From: Oscillospiraceae bacterium
Lineage (GTDB): Bacteria > Bacillota_A > Clostridia > Oscillospirales > Oscillospiraceae
Direction of reading: 5' to 3'
Assembly (NCBI GenBank): GCA_016302015.1
Contig: JAEDOJ010000061.1
Span: 1 to 8,070, forward strand
DNA length: 8,070 bases
Positions 7,605-8,070 of this stretch are shown here, in pieces. Every line of letters starts with the position of its first letter. The stretch's first letter is position 1. The notes under the pieces were generated by a model. The model made no database searches, was not told the origin of the DNA, and saw only the letters and a list, made by a program, of their open reading frames with translations. Position numbers and translations under genes: made by a program.

Positions 7605-8070
7605 TTAATCCTCCTTCTGGGCCAGCACTGCCCGAATAATATCCGCGGTATCTTTTCTCAATTCTTTCACGGTGAAGCCCCCGTCTTCCAACAGACGGCA
7701 CACCGCATCCTCCTGACCCAGACCGAATTCAAAACAGATCCAGCCGCCGGGATTCAGGGCTTTCCGGAAATTCTTTATGATTGCCCGGTAGAAATCCAGA
7801 CCATCCTCCCCGCCGTGAAGGGCAAGATGGGGTTCGTAATTTTTTACGGAGTCTTCCAAGGTTTCCATCTCCGCCGTGGTGATATAGGGAGGGTTGGAAA
7901 CGATCAGATCATAAGTACCCAAAAAGGGCTGGGCAGGCTTCAGGACGTCAATGGGCAGGCACTTCACCCTTGCAGTCAATTTTTGATCCGTGGTGTTTTT
8001 TCGGGCCACCCGCAGGGCATCCTGGGAAACGTCTCCCAAGGTTACCTTGGCATCCTTCACCCGCTTTGCA
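7605..8070 (-). CDS. prmC: Release factor glutamine methyltransferase, C-terminal 154 residues (partial)
   Basis: SAM-dependent enzyme that methylates the GGQ glutamine of peptide release factors RF1 and RF2. The visible frame is open to the right edge and starts mid-domain with [15 protein letters not shown], which fits the region just after SAM motif I. The diagnostic NPPY motif appears in [11 protein letters not shown], followed by the [16 protein letters not shown] segment and the [12 protein letters not shown] strand, all characteristic of PrmC among N5-glutamine methyltransferases. The N-terminal release-factor-binding domain and SAM motif I are outside the window. A GTG at 8060 could be mistaken for a start but is an internal valine. 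In many Firmicutes prfA precedes prmC; whether it does here cannot be seen. The stop is 2 bp before recA, whose ribosome binding site lies in the last prmC codons. Confidence 0.95.
   Translation of the reverse strand, partial: AKRVKDAKVTLGDVSQDALRVARKNTTDQKLTARVKCLPIDVLKPAQPFLGTYDLIVSNPPYITTAEMETLEDSVKNYEPHLALHGGEDGLDFYRAIIKNFRKALNPGGWICFEFGLGQEDAVCRLLEDGGFTVKELRKDTADIIRAVLAQKED

Noticed and set aside
1..8070. Search for mobile elements, CRISPR repeats, tRNA genes, inteins or a defence-type cassette.
   Set aside because: No transposase, integrase, direct repeat array, tRNA-like cloverleaf or unfamiliar coding region was seen; every base is within, or closely adjacent to, a recognised housekeeping gene or the T-box leader.

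Overview
The window looks like an ordinary chromosomal housekeeping region of a moderately GC-rich Firmicute. It is probably a member of the class Clostridia and possibly of the Oscillospiraceae-type gut lineages. The evidence is strong AGGAGG-type ribosome binding sites, a textbook sigma-A promoter, a T-box riboswitch and the character of the proteins. The family-level guess is inference only. All genes lie on the minus strand and are tightly packed. There are no mobile elements, CRISPR arrays, tRNA or rRNA genes, and no gene-free stretch over 300 bases.

Reading in the direction of transcription, from high to low coordinates, the first block is prmC (cut by the right edge), recA, recX, rimO and pgsA. 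Adjacent genes are 2 bp apart (prmC/recA), overlap by 11 bp (recA/recX), are 19 bp apart (recX/rimO) and overlap by 4 bp (rimO/pgsA), so this is very likely one transcription unit. It mixes translation-apparatus modification (PrmC on release factors, RimO on ribosomal protein S12), recombinational repair with its modulator (RecA, RecX), and phospholipid synthesis (PgsA).

The second block begins with a promoter whose -35 hexamer overlaps the pgsA stop codon. A leader of roughly 220 nt follows, containing a cysteine T-box riboswitch. It has a UGC specifier, a UGGA bulge matching the U73 discriminator of tRNA-Cys, and mutually exclusive antiterminator and terminator stems. Downstream are cysE (serine acetyltransferase), cysS (cysteinyl-tRNA synthetase) and the first 552 codons of polA (DNA polymerase I, running off the left edge). 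Uncharged tRNA-Cys should therefore switch on both cysteine synthesis and cysteine charging. polA starts 14 bp after cysS with no visible terminator or promoter, so it may be carried along.

I did not find a novel system. The points most worth a second look are the well-resolved Cys T-box, its possible reach into polA, the apparently catalytically dead proofreading domain of Pol I, and the absence of a normal terminator after pgsA, which makes the T-box terminator the likely end of the upstream operon as well.
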